Assembly: GCA_934668765.1 (NCBI GenBank)
Contig: CAKUOH010000007.1
Location: 27,814 to 91,813, forward strand
Direction of reading: 5' to 3'
Source: an uncultured Helicobacteraceae bacterium
Lineage (GTDB): Bacteria; Campylobacterota; Campylobacteria; Campylobacterales; Helicobacteraceae
DNA: 64,000 nt
Part shown: in pieces, positions 1 to 9,728 of the stretch
How the letters are laid out: the number at the start of each line of letters is the position of its first letter
Numbering within the stretch: position 1 is the stretch's first letter
Position numbers and translations under genes: made by a program
The notes under the pieces: generated by a model
Told to the model about the DNA's origin: nothing
The model's database searches: none
The model's input: the letters and a program-made list of their open reading frames with translations, nothing else

Positions 1-1043
1 GTGTTTTTTTGTATGGGTTGTTCAATAATTTTTAGTTTATGATTATAAAAATTTTCTCTTAAAATTCTTATTGTTGTTTCTTTGGTAAATTCTCTGCAAT
101 CTGTTCGCACATAAATACACGCATTTTCTTTCATCAATTTTGCACAATTTTTAAATACTATATCAAGCATTTGGGTGTATTTTTCTTTATTGTCAAATTT
201 ATTTTTATGCTCTTCTTTTTGCATTCTTGGATAATCATCGCCACCAAGCAACCAAAGTCGCAACCATTGGTCTTTAAAATAGTCCGTTACGCCACAATAT
301 GGCGGAGAAGTAAAGAGAAGCGAATATGTTTGTTTTTCGTTGTTTTGCATTTGTTTTGTAATATTGCAACTATCGCCAAACTCAATAAAACCATTTTTTA
401 ATTCTAATGCACCCCATTGGTAACGCCACTGAATCTTTTTGCTTAAAAAATCAAGAGCATTGATTTTTGGCGGTGTGGTAAGGCGATTTTTAGCCCACCA
501 ATCAAGCGAATATTGAATTGCAAATGCACGAGTGGAGCGCATTTGATTAGATAATCCTTTGCCTATACCAGCGTGTAAATAATAGGCAATAAAAGCAATA
601 AGTGTTCTATCAATATGATTGTGTTTCCAATCTAAATTTGTCTTTGCTGAAAACAAAAATTTCAACACATCTTCGCAAAAGCACATTTTAAAAAAATCAC
701 TACAATTTTTTGCTTCTAATTCGTAGTTTCCTCGTAAATCATAGATTTCTTTAAGTCTAGCCAAAACCTTATCTTTTTTAGCAGGATATAACTTTACACT
801 GCCATAAATCCAGCCAAGTGGATTTATTTCAATACCTACGCTTTGACGACTAAGAGCACTCCCTGCAAAAATACTAGTCCCCCTACCACTAAATGGGTCA
901 AGGATTTTATCTCCACGCTTTGAATATTTATTTATTACTTCAAAAGCAAAACTCACAGGAAACATTGCATAGTATGGTCCAAATCTAGCCCACCTAGCAG
1001 ATTTAGACTTATAGCCCTTGTAATAATGCTCCAATTCAAGCAT
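1..1043 (-). CDS. Site-specific DNA methyltransferase (3' end outside window)
   Basis: Open reading frame running from ATG at 1043 off the left edge (347 codons visible). Residues 49-56 read DPFSGRGT, the S-adenosylmethionine-binding motif I, and residues 245-249 read TSPPY, the catalytic motif IV. This motif I-first order with about 190 residues between them suits an alpha-class amino-methyltransferase; the SPPY form is commonest in N4-cytosine enzymes, but N6-adenine activity cannot be excluded. The start overlaps the stop of the upstream NurA-like gene by 8 nt, so the two are translationally coupled. Specificity is unknown. It probably protects host DNA from the adjacent NurA/HerA proteins (inference). 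Confidence 0.85.
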   Translation of the reverse strand, partial: MLELEHYYKGYKSKSARWARFGPYYAMFPVSFAFEVINKYSKRGDKILDPFSGRGTSIFAGSALSRQSVGIEINPLGWIYGSVKLYPAKKDKVLARLKEIYDLRGNYELEAKNCSDFFKMCFCEDVLKFLFSAKTNLDWKHNHIDRTLIAFIAYYLHAGIGKGLSNQMRSTRAFAIQYSLDWWAKNRLTTPPKINALDFLSKKIQWRYQWGALELKNGFIEFGDSCNITKQMQNNEKQTYSLLFTSPPYCGVTDYFKDQWLRLWLLGGDDYPRMQKEEHKNKFDNKEKYTQMLDIVFKNCAKLMKENACIYVRTDCREFTKETTIRILRENFYNHKLKIIEQPIQKN

Positions 1044-2380
1044 TTTTATCTCTATTCCTTATTTCTCTAGCCAAATCTTCAAATAATTTTTGTCCCATTT
1101 GTGGTATAGCAGCTTGTGCGTGAGCTGAAATAAGTGGTGTGATTGAATTTGGATACCGACTTGAAATGAGTTTGTCTAATAATTGCATAATATCTTTAAG
1201 CCTAGAAAATTGAGAAATTTCTGCCGTTAAAATATCTCTCTCATTAGCACTATATGAAGCTACAACAGGCACAAGTCTTTGACCAGATGCCGTCTTGTAA
1301 AAGAATTTTCTGCCAAAATATGTAGCTTTACCATAAGGCTTTGTGCTGGTTGAAAACTGAATATTTTGCTTAATATAGTCATTATCTAGCAAAAAAGCAG
1401 AGCCATTAGAAAAACGCTCACTATCTCCGCTTTGGTTTATATCAAGTCTTTCAAAATGTTCGACAAAATTTCCACTTTTTTCCAACCCTACAATAATTAA
1501 ATCTTGTCCATTTATTTCTTTTTGTTTCTTATTGATTCTCTCTACTTCTTCGCCTATATACTGCGATAGCCAAGCAGCTGTATCAAAAACAGCTAGTGGT
1601 CCATCTATGATAAAAGCTACTCGCCTAAGAGTGGATAGCCAATTTCTTTGTTCAAATGAACGAAGTATATTAACAAGCCACAGCTTTTCTAACATAGACA
1701 TTATTTGTGTAAAAATACCTAAATTTGAGCCGTCTTGATTCATATTTTCATATATACGCAAAGCATCAGTTGAATAGAGTGTTTGAGATGAATGCGGACA
1801 AACAAATTTGCCCTTTTGTAACTCTATCTTACAATTCTCATACCCACTTATGGGACATTTTTGTTCGCGCTCATTGTTTTGTAAGCGTTTATCAAGTAGA
1901 TATTCGTAAGTTTGCAAAACACTTTCTCCATTTTCAAAAGAATTATGATTTTGCAATTCTTCAAATAATCTGCGCCTTATTTTCAAAGACATTGCAACCC
2001 GGAAAAGTAGTATAGATTCCCACAGAAGTCTCAGTATTTCTTACTTCTATGGGATTAGGAAATGGCTCTTTTTCAATCTCACTGATTTTTTTTAAATCCA
2101 TTAGCACAGAGCTAACGGTAACATACCCATAACTAGCAGATGGAAAACCTGTCAATATAGGAACTTCTTCTCTACCACCATCTATGGCTATGATTAAATC
2201 AGGCTGTTGATTACTATTAGATTCTAGCGATTCTTGCCTTATCAATTTTTGTGAGATTGATTCAAAAAATTGTGGTGAATCTTCTCTTACCTTTATTCGC
2301 TTTAAGAAATCAGCATTTTGCTCATTCATAATCAGCTTTTTTAGTGGCTCATAACTCGCCCTTTCGCCATCAAAACCCAT
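1036..2380 (-). pseudogene. NurA-like nuclease, split by a frameshift
   Basis: Two overlapping minus-strand frames, 1961-2380 (139 aa) and 1036-1992 (318 aa), together make one NurA-domain protein. The first part carries the metal-site motif AIDGG (Asp67); the second carries a second acidic motif IIDGP (Asp130) and a Cys/His cluster around residues 46-67 that could hold zinc. The first frame reads through PGCNV and then stops, while the second enters with SLKIRRR, so a PGCNVSLK reading would be restored by a change of two bases near 1975-1990. NurA proteins are 5'-3' nucleases working with HerA, encoded 17 nt upstream. Either a real inactivation, a recent reversible mutation, a sequencing error, or two co-translated halves (the second has its own ATG). 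Confidence 0.75.
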
Positions 2381-2397
2381 AATATCGCCTTAATTTA

Positions 2398-4518
2398 TCA
2401 CTTTATTTCTATATCAAATTTATCAACTTGCACAGGAATCACAAAGAGATTACTTAGTGTCTTAACACGCAAGAATCCCTTATCTTGCGCTTTACGAATC
2501 GAAGGCTCAAAATCTGCAAAGTCATAATACTTACATAGTTCTTTTGTTTCATCAGTATTATTTAAATGACTGATAAACCAATTTGCTGTATTTTTAAGGA
2601 TATTTTTTTGAATAGAGCTTACTTCTTGCGTGGCATAAACCATTCCAATTTTATATTTCGCACCCTCTTTTGCTGTCCTAACCCACATATCATCTAACTT
2701 AATGTCATTTCCTGCTGGTAATATATTATGTGCTTCTTCGACATAAACAAGAATTTCTGGTATAGCTTCATTTTTAATAAATTGCTGTTGATTGTTTCTA
2801 AAAATTTTTGTGATAATGCGCTTGGCAGATGATTTATTTAACTCTGGGTCGCCACAAGATTGGTCAATGATAACAAGTTTGCCAGCTTTTAAATCTGCAT
2901 AAATATCATCAGTGTAATCATTAGTGGTGTTTGGGCTATGTTGTTCTTTTGCACCACCTATTATTCTAGTGCCGTTATGATATTGAAAAATACCAATTAT
3001 CTTTTTAAAATCTTCATCAGCCCAATTTTCTCCAGATTTGTTTGGGTTGCTTACATATCCATCGTTAAATGCTTTATATCCGCTTTTATCGTCTCTAATG
3101 AATTTATCTAGAGTTTCAAAAGCGTTGCCAATTTTATCCCAATTAGGGCTATCGGAAGCAAAACATTTGGCAGCGATTTTATATTCTTCCGCATTATCAC
3201 TATTGCTATTCTCCATTGCTTTTATTAAATCTGCATTAAATAATTTTGTTGTTATGGGCTTTAAATTATCGGGAATTGAAAATCCAGCTCTCTTTAAAAT
3301 AGCACGATATGCTAAAATTCGCCGTTTATGTCTTGTCATATCAGAACCAAATTCATCAGCATTCTCAGGTCGCTCTAAATTAACTTGAATAAAATTTTTT
3401 ATATAGATTCTATCGCCACTGCCACTATTGCTTAAAATACCATCAATAATTTCTTTGCCTATTTGCAAATTTTCGTCCAAATAAAAATTTAGCTTCATTA
3501 GCCTTCTGTCTTTGTCATTATCGTGAGTGGTAATCCCATAAGTTACAACTTCATTTTCTTTATTACCATTGTCTAATAATTTCCATACATTTTTAATGGC
3601 GTTATTATTATCCTGTTCATTTTCATTGGCATATTCGCCATTTGGGTCAAAAATCAACTGACCGATTCTATTATCATTACCTTTGATAGGGTGTTTTCGT
3701 AGTTCAAATACAGATTTTGCGATAATTTTTGTGGTATTTGATTTACCTGTGCGTGTCATTCCAAACAATGCAGTTTTTTGCGATAACAAGTCTGCTGGAT
3801 AAACGAAAATGGGAACATTGTCTATATTTTGGTGCTTTCTATTTGTAGAAGCATAGCGCACGAAACCGATTCGCACTCTGCTTTCATTGCCAAATTTTTC
3901 ATAATTTTGTTGCTTAACTTGTGGGTCAATATAATTTACAATCTCTTTTAGCGCATCTCCATTAGGCTTATAAACTTTTAATCCGTGATTTGGGTAGTAA
4001 TTTGATATATCACTACCAAATTTAAGTTGCAATGGCGATTCTCTATTATTTGAATCATTATCCAAATAAAAAGTGCCGATTATGCGACATAAAATCCCAG
4101 CATAACTTAAATAATCTTTGGTTTTTAAATCCATAGCAGTTTTATCGTCCCAATGTTTAGCACTATCCCCACTAACTTGCCTAGCCACCTCAACACGAAT
4201 TCGTTCGCTTTCACTATCTTGTGGCAAAGTCGCAGAATCAATCACACGCAATAAAATAAACGAGGTTTCTTCATCTTTAAAATCCACCTTATCACAATCA
4301 TTTGGATTTAACCTTGAAGCAACCAAAAAACTCAAACTAGGAATCCCGCCAACCCTATGCCTATGAGTATCGTGGATTATAACCCTAGCCTTTTCATAAT
4401 TCATCGAATACAAATCGCCTACGAGTTGGCTTGGCTGAAGCAGTTTTTTAATCCACTCTTTTGTCTCCACTTGTCTATTATTTTTTATATTTCTATGTAA
4501 TGTTTCATCAAGCGTCAT
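2398..4518 (-). CDS. HerA-like hexameric ATPase/translocase
   Basis: 706 aa. N-terminal barrel-like region to about residue 240, then a DUF87/HerA ATPase core: Walker A at 253-260 (GMTRTGKS; the usual second Gly of the P-loop is Arg), the HerA signature DPNGEY at 291-296, and Walker B VEEAH at 593-597. HerA rings pump DNA and activate a partner nuclease, often NurA, which follows immediately downstream. The gene opens a three-gene operon with the nuclease and methyltransferase, behind a -10 box about 40 nt upstream. The surrounding DNA is more AT-rich than neighbouring housekeeping genes, consistent with acquisition. Role in phage defence is inference; the HerA assignment is firm. Confidence 0.88.
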   Translation of the reverse strand: MTLDETLHRNIKNNRQVETKEWIKKLLQPSQLVGDLYSMNYEKARVIIHDTHRHRVGGIPSLSFLVASRLNPNDCDKVDFKDEETSFILLRVIDSATLPQDSESERIRVEVARQVSGDSAKHWDDKTAMDLKTKDYLSYAGILCRIIGTFYLDNDSNNRESPLQLKFGSDISNYYPNHGLKVYKPNGDALKEIVNYIDPQVKQQNYEKFGNESRVRIGFVRYASTNRKHQNIDNVPIFVYPADLLSQKTALFGMTRTGKSNTTKIIAKSVFELRKHPIKGNDNRIGQLIFDPNGEYANENEQDNNNAIKNVWKLLDNGNKENEVVTYGITTHDNDKDRRLMKLNFYLDENLQIGKEIIDGILSNSGSGDRIYIKNFIQVNLERPENADEFGSDMTRHKRRILAYRAILKRAGFSIPDNLKPITTKLFNADLIKAMENSNSDNAEEYKIAAKCFASDSPNWDKIGNAFETLDKFIRDDKSGYKAFNDGYVSNPNKSGENWADEDFKKIIGIFQYHNGTRIIGGAKEQHSPNTTNDYTDDIYADLKAGKLVIIDQSCGDPELNKSSAKRIITKIFRNNQQQFIKNEAIPEILVYVEEAHNILPAGNDIKLDDMWVRTAKEGAKYKIGMVYATQEVSSIQKNILKNTANWFISHLNNTDETKELCKYYDFADFEPSIRKAQDKGFLRVKTLSNLFVIPVQVDKFDIEIK

Positions 4519-4559
4519 ATTTCAAAACCATCCAAATAATAAATTTATAAGGCTATTAA

Positions 4560-4565
4560 ATTATA
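4560..4565 (-). promoter_or_regulatory. -10 box for the herA operon
   Basis: On the minus strand TATAAT preceded by TGC (an extended -10), about 42 nt before the herA ATG. No clear -35, as usual for Campylobacterota promoters. Confidence 0.55.
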
Positions 4566-4667
4566 GCATTTTTTATAATAATTTTTGATATAGAAAAAAA
4601 CACTTTATATAGCATTCATAGATTTTTTAGTTTTTAAAAGTTCATTTTAGCTTACGATTCAAATGTA

Positions 4668-4804
4668 TTAAATACCACTAATAGTCTTTACAATCCCGCT
4701 TTCAAAGTTTTCTTTTGCTTTCCAGCCAAGAGTGCTTTCGATTTTACTCACATCTATGGCGTAGCGTTTGTCGTGTCCAGCATTGTCTTTGACAAAACTT
4801 ATTA
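4668..4804 (-). pseudogene. rfbB 3'-end relic
   Basis: The minus strand encodes a fragment beginning [18 protein letters not shown], continuing with [14 protein letters not shown] and ending at TAA (4668-4670). It matches the C-terminus of the dTDP-glucose dehydratase gene 1.2 kb upstream (FVKDRAGHD, TLGWKPKHSFESGI) but has diverged, so it is a paralogous relic and not a fresh duplication. Near its end a second frame reads WYLI, matching the expected WYIKKY, so it carries a frameshift too. It follows the radical SAM gene directly. No start or catalytic domain remains. Confidence 0.75.
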
Positions 4805-4831
4805 AATGCGTATTAATTTTTGCTTTAATTA

Positions 4832-5860
4832 TTACAAAAACTCACTATTTGTAATATCTAAGCTTAGTTTATTTAATGTGCGATTAAAGCTATCGTTGCG
4901 ACAAAGAATCGGGCATTTCGTGCAATCAATAGCATTATACACTTCTCTTATGCGCTCCCCACGCCAAATCTGCTCCAAGCTCTGTTCCCGCAAATCCCCC
5001 AAAAAATGCCTTTCACTCTGTCTAAAATGCAAACACGCCCACACCTTAAAATCAGCACTTATCACCGTGCTAAAAAACATTCCGTGGCATTTGTCATATC
5101 CGCGCTCTGCACCCTCATTCAAAGCCCCCATTTCTTTATATTTTTGATAACTCGCCACGATTTTAAAGTTAGAATCTTCATATTTTTCCCGCAATTCTAA
5201 AAGTTTATCGGTAATATCAAGCCTATCGCCTGTAAATGGACGAAACTGCGCAAAATCCGCACCCCGCTCTTTGACAAGTCGCACAAAAGATTCCATATCA
5301 CCTTGCGTGATATTGCTTGTGAGAAACCCCACGCCAAAGCTGGTCTTGCTCCCAAGTCGCGCCTTAGTATTTGCAAAATTCTCAATATTTGCCAAAGTTT
5401 TTTCAAAGTGTTTTGGCTTCATTCCGTGAATCTTCTCATACATCTCAGCACTTCCCGCATCAAGACTAATCCTAAAATACTCTAAATTTTCCGCGATGAT
5501 TTCATTAAATCGCTCATTTAGATTCATTCCGTGCGAATTTAGCCCGATATTTTGCCCTGCGTTTTTTAGCAATTTTATGGCGTATTCAAAATGTGGCGAA
5601 CAAGTAGGTTCGCCTCCACCGCTTAAAATCACGCCTTTATTGTCCATTGCCTTTAGATTTTGCACCACAGATTCTACCTGCTCTTTGCTTATCTCGACAT
5701 TATTTTCATTATGCCCACAGCAGCCCGGACAGCGATGGTTGCATTTGTTTGTTAAGTCAAGTTCTGTTACGATTAGTGTTTTGTGAGAGTTGAAAAAGTA
5801 GTCGATTTTGCCCGTGTAGCGCAAAATCTTTTCATCCGAGTTGAAGTTATTTATTTTCAT
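4832..5860 (-). CDS. Radical SAM/SPASM-like protein
   Basis: 342 aa from ATG at 5860, which overlaps the preceding rfbB stop by one base (TAATG); a longer frame to 5908 would lie inside rfbB. Radical SAM cluster C40-x3-C44-x2-C47 (CNHRCPGC), followed by a GGGEP motif. The C-terminal third has a Cys-rich SPASM/twitch-like region ([23 protein letters not shown]) that could bind an auxiliary Fe-S cluster. Proteins of this type modify peptides or sugars. Its position downstream of rfbA/rfbB suggests a role in surface-polysaccharide or nucleotide-sugar modification, but the substrate cannot be read from sequence. Confidence 0.8.
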   Translation of the reverse strand: MKINNFNSDEKILRYTGKIDYFFNSHKTLIVTELDLTNKCNHRCPGCCGHNENNVEISKEQVESVVQNLKAMDNKGVILSGGGEPTCSPHFEYAIKLLKNAGQNIGLNSHGMNLNERFNEIIAENLEYFRISLDAGSAEMYEKIHGMKPKHFEKTLANIENFANTKARLGSKTSFGVGFLTSNITQGDMESFVRLVKERGADFAQFRPFTGDRLDITDKLLELREKYEDSNFKIVASYQKYKEMGALNEGAERGYDKCHGMFFSTVISADFKVWACLHFRQSERHFLGDLREQSLEQIWRGERIREVYNAIDCTKCPILCRNDSFNRTLNKLSLDITNSEFL

Positions 5861-7012
5861 TATCCATACTCCATTTTGTTGCTTTGAGTGTATTTTTTGA
5901 TATACCACTCTATGGTTTTTGCAATGCCTGATTCAAAGCTATGTTTTGGCTTCCAACCAAGTGTTTTTTGTAGCTTTGTAGAATCTATGGCATACCGCCT
6001 ATCGTGTCCCGCCCTATCTTTGACAAAGCGAATTTGCTTTGCGTAAGAATCTTTTTTGGGCATTCTTTTATCTAAGTAGGCGCAGATTTCCTTTGCAATA
6101 TCAATATTTTCTTTTTCTTCGTTGCCACCGATATTAAAGCACTCAAAAAAGACTTTGTTTTCATCAAAAATGCGTTGATTTTGGGGGCTGTTTTTGGGAT
6201 TTTCATTTAGCGATTCCCCCCCCCCCATTTGAATCTAGCGCGACAATTTTATCTCTCGCATACTCAAACACCGCGCAAATCGCATCGCAATGATCTTCCA
6301 CAAAAAGCCAGTCGCGCACATTTTTGCCATCGCCATAAATGGGGATTTCTTTGTCTAAAAGTGCGTTGCGGATAATGGTAGGGATAAGCTTTTCATCGTG
6401 TTGGTGCATTCCATAGTTGTTGGAGCAGTTTGTGATAATTGCGTGTAGTCCAAAAGTATGCGCATAACTTCGCACTATCATATCACTTGATGCTTTGGAC
6501 GCAGAATAAGGCGAATTTGGCGCATAAGGCGTTTTTTCGCTAAATTTGCCCATTGCCCCAAGTGTGCCATAGACTTCGTCCGTGCTTATGTGGTGAAAAA
6601 GCGCGTTTTCATAGCCTTTTTTGTGGCAAAACGGCGAATCTAACCAATGCTTATAAGCACAATTTAGTAGATTCCAAGTGCCATAGACATTAGTTTTGAT
6701 AAAGATTTCAGGGCTGTTGATAGAATTATCTACATGCGATTCTGCCGCAAAGTGAATCACACAATCGACATTATATTTTGCAAAAATCTCGCTAACTAAC
6801 GCACTATCACAAATGTCGCCTTGTATAAAATGATAGTTTTTATGCGCTTCAACGCTTTTTAGATTCTCTAAATTCCCCGCATAAGAGAGGCAATCCAAAT
6901 TGATAACCGTGCTATCTTTATCTGCGTATTTTGGCAAATAGTGGCGCAAAAAATACTCTATAAAATTGCTACCGATAAACCCCGCCCCGCCTGTGATTAA
7001 AATGCTTTTCAT
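5860..7012 (-). CDS. rfbB: dTDP-glucose 4,6-dehydratase, frame broken at poly-G tract
   Basis: Short-chain dehydrogenase-type enzyme converting dTDP-glucose to dTDP-4-keto-6-deoxyglucose. The N-terminal part (6203-7012, 269 aa) has the NAD-binding GGAGFIGSNF, the STDEVYG motif and the YSASK catalytic Tyr/Lys. The C-terminal part (5860-6228) resumes at FNIGGNEEKENI and FVKDRAGHDRRYAID. A run of 11 G on the coding strand lies between them and puts them out of frame; 10 or 13 G would give one protein of about 383 aa. The tract lies in a non-conserved linker of roughly 25 residues that makes the protein longer than usual family members. This has the form of a phase-variable switch, here OFF. rfbA follows upstream; rfbC/rfbD are absent from the window. 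Confidence 0.85.
6216..6226 (-). repeat. Homopolymeric G11 tract inside rfbB
   Basis: Eleven C on the plus strand (G on the coding strand), within the rfbB linker. Slipped-strand changes of length would toggle the downstream frame. The 3' flank reads AATCGCT, the same as the tract at 9903-9912. Confidence 0.9.
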
Positions 7013-7037
7013 TGGTTATCCTTTTGCGCTTTAAATT

Positions 7038-7922
7038 TTAAAAAGTCCGTCTTGCATTTGCAAGTGAGATAAGATATGTTCCATAATCGTTTTTATCGAG
7101 TTTCTCCCCTAGCTCACGCAATTTGTTTGCGTCAATCCAGCCGTTTAAAAAGGCGATTTCCTCCAAACAAGCGATTTTGAGATTTTGCCGTTTTTGCAGG
7201 GTTTGGATAAAGCTACTTGCTTCTAAAAGCGAGTCGTGCGTGCCTGTGTCAAGCCACGCGAAACCTCGCCCCATAGTTGCGCATTTTAAGCGATTTTGTT
7301 CTAAATACATTTGATTTAGCGTGGTGATTTCAAGCTCGCCACGCGCACTTGGGCGGATTTGCTTTGCAAGCGCACTCACTCCGCTTGGGTAAAAATAAAG
7401 TCCCGTTACGGCGTAATCGCTTTTTGGCACGGCTGGCTTTTCTTCAAGCCCTACAACTTCGCCTTTTTCGTTAAATTCAGCGATGCCATACCTTTGCGGG
7501 TCGCGCACCTTGTAGCCAAAAATCGTGGCAAAGCCATTTTGCGCGTCTGCTACACCATTTTCTAGCAGGGGCGCAAATCCGCTACCATAAAAGATATTAT
7601 CCCCTAGCACGAGGCAAGATGGCGAATCGCCCAAAAAAGATTCGCCCAAAATAAACGCCTGCGCTAATCCATCAGGGCTTGGTTGCTCACAGTAGCTTAG
7701 ATTCACGCCAAAGTCCGCCCCGTCTCCCAAAAGTGCCTTGAAATTTGCGCTGTCTTGGGGCGTGGTGATGATGAGAATGTCGCGAATGCCTGCAAGCATA
7801 AGCACGGAAAGTGGATAGTAAATCATCGGTTTGTCAAAGACGGGCAAAAGCTGCTTGCTGATGCCTTTTGTGATGGGGTAAAGCCTCGTGCCACTGCCCC
7901 CTGCTAGAATTATGCCTTTCAA
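7038..7922 (-). CDS. rfbA: Glucose-1-phosphate thymidylyltransferase
   Basis: Makes dTDP-glucose from dTTP and glucose-1-phosphate, the substrate of RfbB encoded 25 nt downstream. The canonical family N-terminus [15 protein letters not shown] begins right after a TTG at 7922 with an AAAGG ribosome-binding site nearby; an upstream ATG at 7967 would add 15 atypical residues, so the TTG start (294 aa) is preferred. Other family motifs visible: [21 protein letters not shown], and [10 protein letters not shown]. Length is normal and the gene is intact. Together with rfbB it suggests a dTDP-deoxysugar for LPS or glycan. Confidence 0.93.
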   Translation of the reverse strand: MKGIILAGGSGTRLYPITKGISKQLLPVFDKPMIYYPLSVLMLAGIRDILIITTPQDSANFKALLGDGADFGVNLSYCEQPSPDGLAQAFILGESFLGDSPSCLVLGDNIFYGSGFAPLLENGVADAQNGFATIFGYKVRDPQRYGIAEFNEKGEVVGLEEKPAVPKSDYAVTGLYFYPSGVSALAKQIRPSARGELEITTLNQMYLEQNRLKCATMGRGFAWLDTGTHDSLLEASSFIQTLQKRQNLKIACLEEIAFLNGWIDANKLRELGEKLDKNDYGTYLISLANARRTF

Positions 7923-8060
7923 ATTTATGCCTTTCGTATTTAGGATTTGCACCTTTTGAAGTCGCAATTATAGGATAAAATTTAGATTTTGCAAAATTTA
8001 AATTTGTGCATCGCTATAAATTTCACGCATATTTCCCAAATTTCATAAACAAGGTGCGAA

Positions 8061-8382
8061 ATGATAGGGTTATTAGGTGTGATTGATTTGCAAAAAAATA
8101 GTGGCGAGTGGTTTGAAATGGCACGAAAACCTGCATTTTAGAAGTCTTGCAATACCCCAAAGGCGTGTTATACACTTGAATCTAAAGATGACGAGACTAT
8201 CATAAAGGCAGAAAATTCTTGCATTGATAGGCTATCAAGTCGCCTTGTAGATGTTCCAAATAAGAAGTATTTGTGGATTTTATCACGCAAGGTTTTGTCC
8301 AAAAGAGCAAGTCGATGAATTACTATCAATCATACAAAGCAGGAGTTTTGATAGAGATGATAGTATTTATGATGGGCATTAG
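8061..8382 (+). pseudogene. Lipocalin (Blc-like) pseudogene
   Basis: ATG at 8061 opens a frame reading GVIDLQKNSGEWFEMARKP, the lipocalin GxW signature, then an in-frame TAG at about residue 27. The same frame continues with CYTLESKDDETIIKAENSC and YLWILSR, typical of bacterial lipocalins. It then stops, but the neighbouring frame continues with FCPKEQVDELLSIIQ and YDGH until TAG at 8380. One nonsense and one frameshift mutation therefore inactivate the gene. Bacterial lipocalins are small periplasmic or outer-membrane lipid binders. No signal peptide is visible, so the 5' end may also be missing. Confidence 0.7.
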
Positions 8383-8660
8383 AAATGACGCTGACATAGA
8401 CAAGGTTTTGCGCGCGCTCATTTATGGTGTGGATTGTGTTGATGGCGAAATCGCCGAGCAACGAGCTTTGCAAAAAAGGTGCAATCAATGCAAATGATAT
8501 TGATATTGCACAAAATCTCTATTTAAACCCAATAAACATTTCAAGCTACTTGCAAAATGAATTTGCAAAGATTTCGATTCGCTTTATATAAATCTACCGC
8601 AAAATTTCACAAACATAAAGCAAAATTTCGCTTAAACGCACCCAAACCTCACTCCAAACC
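8383..8660. other. Unassigned gene remnants
   Basis: About 280 bases without an intact gene. Frames contain plausible coding stretches such as LIYGVDCVDGEIAEQRA and, in another frame, KKGAINANDIDIAQNLYL, which look like pieces of one decayed protein joined by a frameshift. I do not recognise the family. Confidence 0.35.
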
Positions 8661-8810
8661 CTACTTTTTGACTTCGCATTTGCCCTTTTTGCATAGTGGG
8701 CAGTTTTCGCGGAGCTTATACAGCGGACAATATCCATACACCGCGCTTAAAATCGGCAAAATCCCTACCGCCCACCACCAGCTCTCACACACAAAGCCAA
8801 AGGCAATCGT
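8661..8810 (-). pseudogene. DUF2892 membrane protein, 3' remnant
   Basis: On the minus strand the frame ending with TAG at 8661-8663 reads AVGILPILSAVYGYCPLYKL and then a short Cys/Lys-rich tail (CPLCKKGKC). The hydrophobic segment followed by G-x-CPLY is the hallmark of the small DUF2892 inner-membrane proteins. The 5' half is gone: the frame runs into the truncated AMP-binding gene on the other strand at about 8790. Confidence 0.6.
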
Positions 8811-9726
8811 GCATAATTTTGATAATTTTTTAGAAACTTATAGCAACAAAACATATAATCCTACAAACACTATAAGTGTATTTTTGCCAAATCATATCGC
8901 AGGAATTGATGTGCTTTTAAATGTCTTTGGCAGTGGTGGAACGCTAGTAATCCCTAAAAGTAGAAATCCACAAGATATTTTATGTGCAATGCAAAATTAT
9001 AAAGTGGAGATTTTGCCCACTTCACCCACGCTTTTAAGACTTCTTTTGATGAGTGAAATAGAGCAATTTGACTTATCTGCATTAAAACTTGTAGTTTATG
9101 GTAGTGAAAAAATGCCTGATTCATTGCTTTATGCTTTGAGCCAAAAAATGCCAAATGTAAGGTTTAAACAAAGTTTTGGGACAAGTGAAACAAATGCAAT
9201 AAAAACAAAAAGTTTGCCAAATAGTGATTATTTTAAATTTGTCAATACTGATTACAAAATCATTGACAATGAGCTTTATCTCAAATCCAAAACCCAAACG
9301 CTAGGCTATCTAAATGCTGATAATAGCGCATTTGACAAAGAAGGCTACTTTGCCACAGGGGATTTAGTAGAAATTTTAAATATAAATGGTGAAGAGTATT
9401 TGCGAATCTTAGGGCGCACAAAAGAAGTTATAAATGTTGGTGGCAAAAAGGTTTTACCACAAGAAGTGGAGAATGTGATTTTAGAATTACCTTTTATCAA
9501 AGATTGTTTGGTTTATGGTGAATCTAATGCTATTACAGGGCAGAGTGTGGGCGTTAAAATCGTAGAAAATAATGCTGAATGTAAAAATAATATCAAGCTA
9601 AAAAAGCAGATTCGCCTCTTTTGCAAAGACAAACTTGCACCTTTTAAGATTCCTAGCAAAGTGCAAATCGTTGAAAATCTAGCGATTACTGAGCGATTCA
9701 AAAAAGTGCGAAAGGGGACTACATAA
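8791..9726 (+). pseudogene. AMP-binding (acyl-CoA synthetase-type) enzyme, N-terminally truncated
   Basis: The frame formally opens at 8557, but its first 78 residues look random and overlap the DUF2892 relic. Recognisable homology begins with KPKAIVH, the end of the adenylate-forming P-loop signature, then FLPNHIAG, the aromatic motif region FGTSE, GYFATGDLV and the hinge LGRTKEVINVGGKKVLP. It ends with a C-terminal region containing RFKKVRK, matching the catalytic-Lys motif. The Ser/Thr/Gly-rich half of the ATP-binding site and all of the N-terminal domain are missing, so the product should be inactive. A ketoacyl-synthase start follows 2 nt downstream, suggesting a former lipid or polyketide-like cluster. 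Confidence 0.72.
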
Positions 9727-9728
9727 AA

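Noticed and set aside
171..401. 76-aa plus-strand frame
   Set aside because: Antisense to the methyltransferase frame that contains the TSPPY motif.
5496..5786. 96-aa plus-strand frame with many Ser/Cys
   Set aside because: Antisense to the radical SAM gene and its CNHRCPGC cluster.
8557..8790. N-terminal 78 residues of the AMP-binding frame
   Set aside because: No family similarity and antisense to the DUF2892 relic; the frame is merely open.
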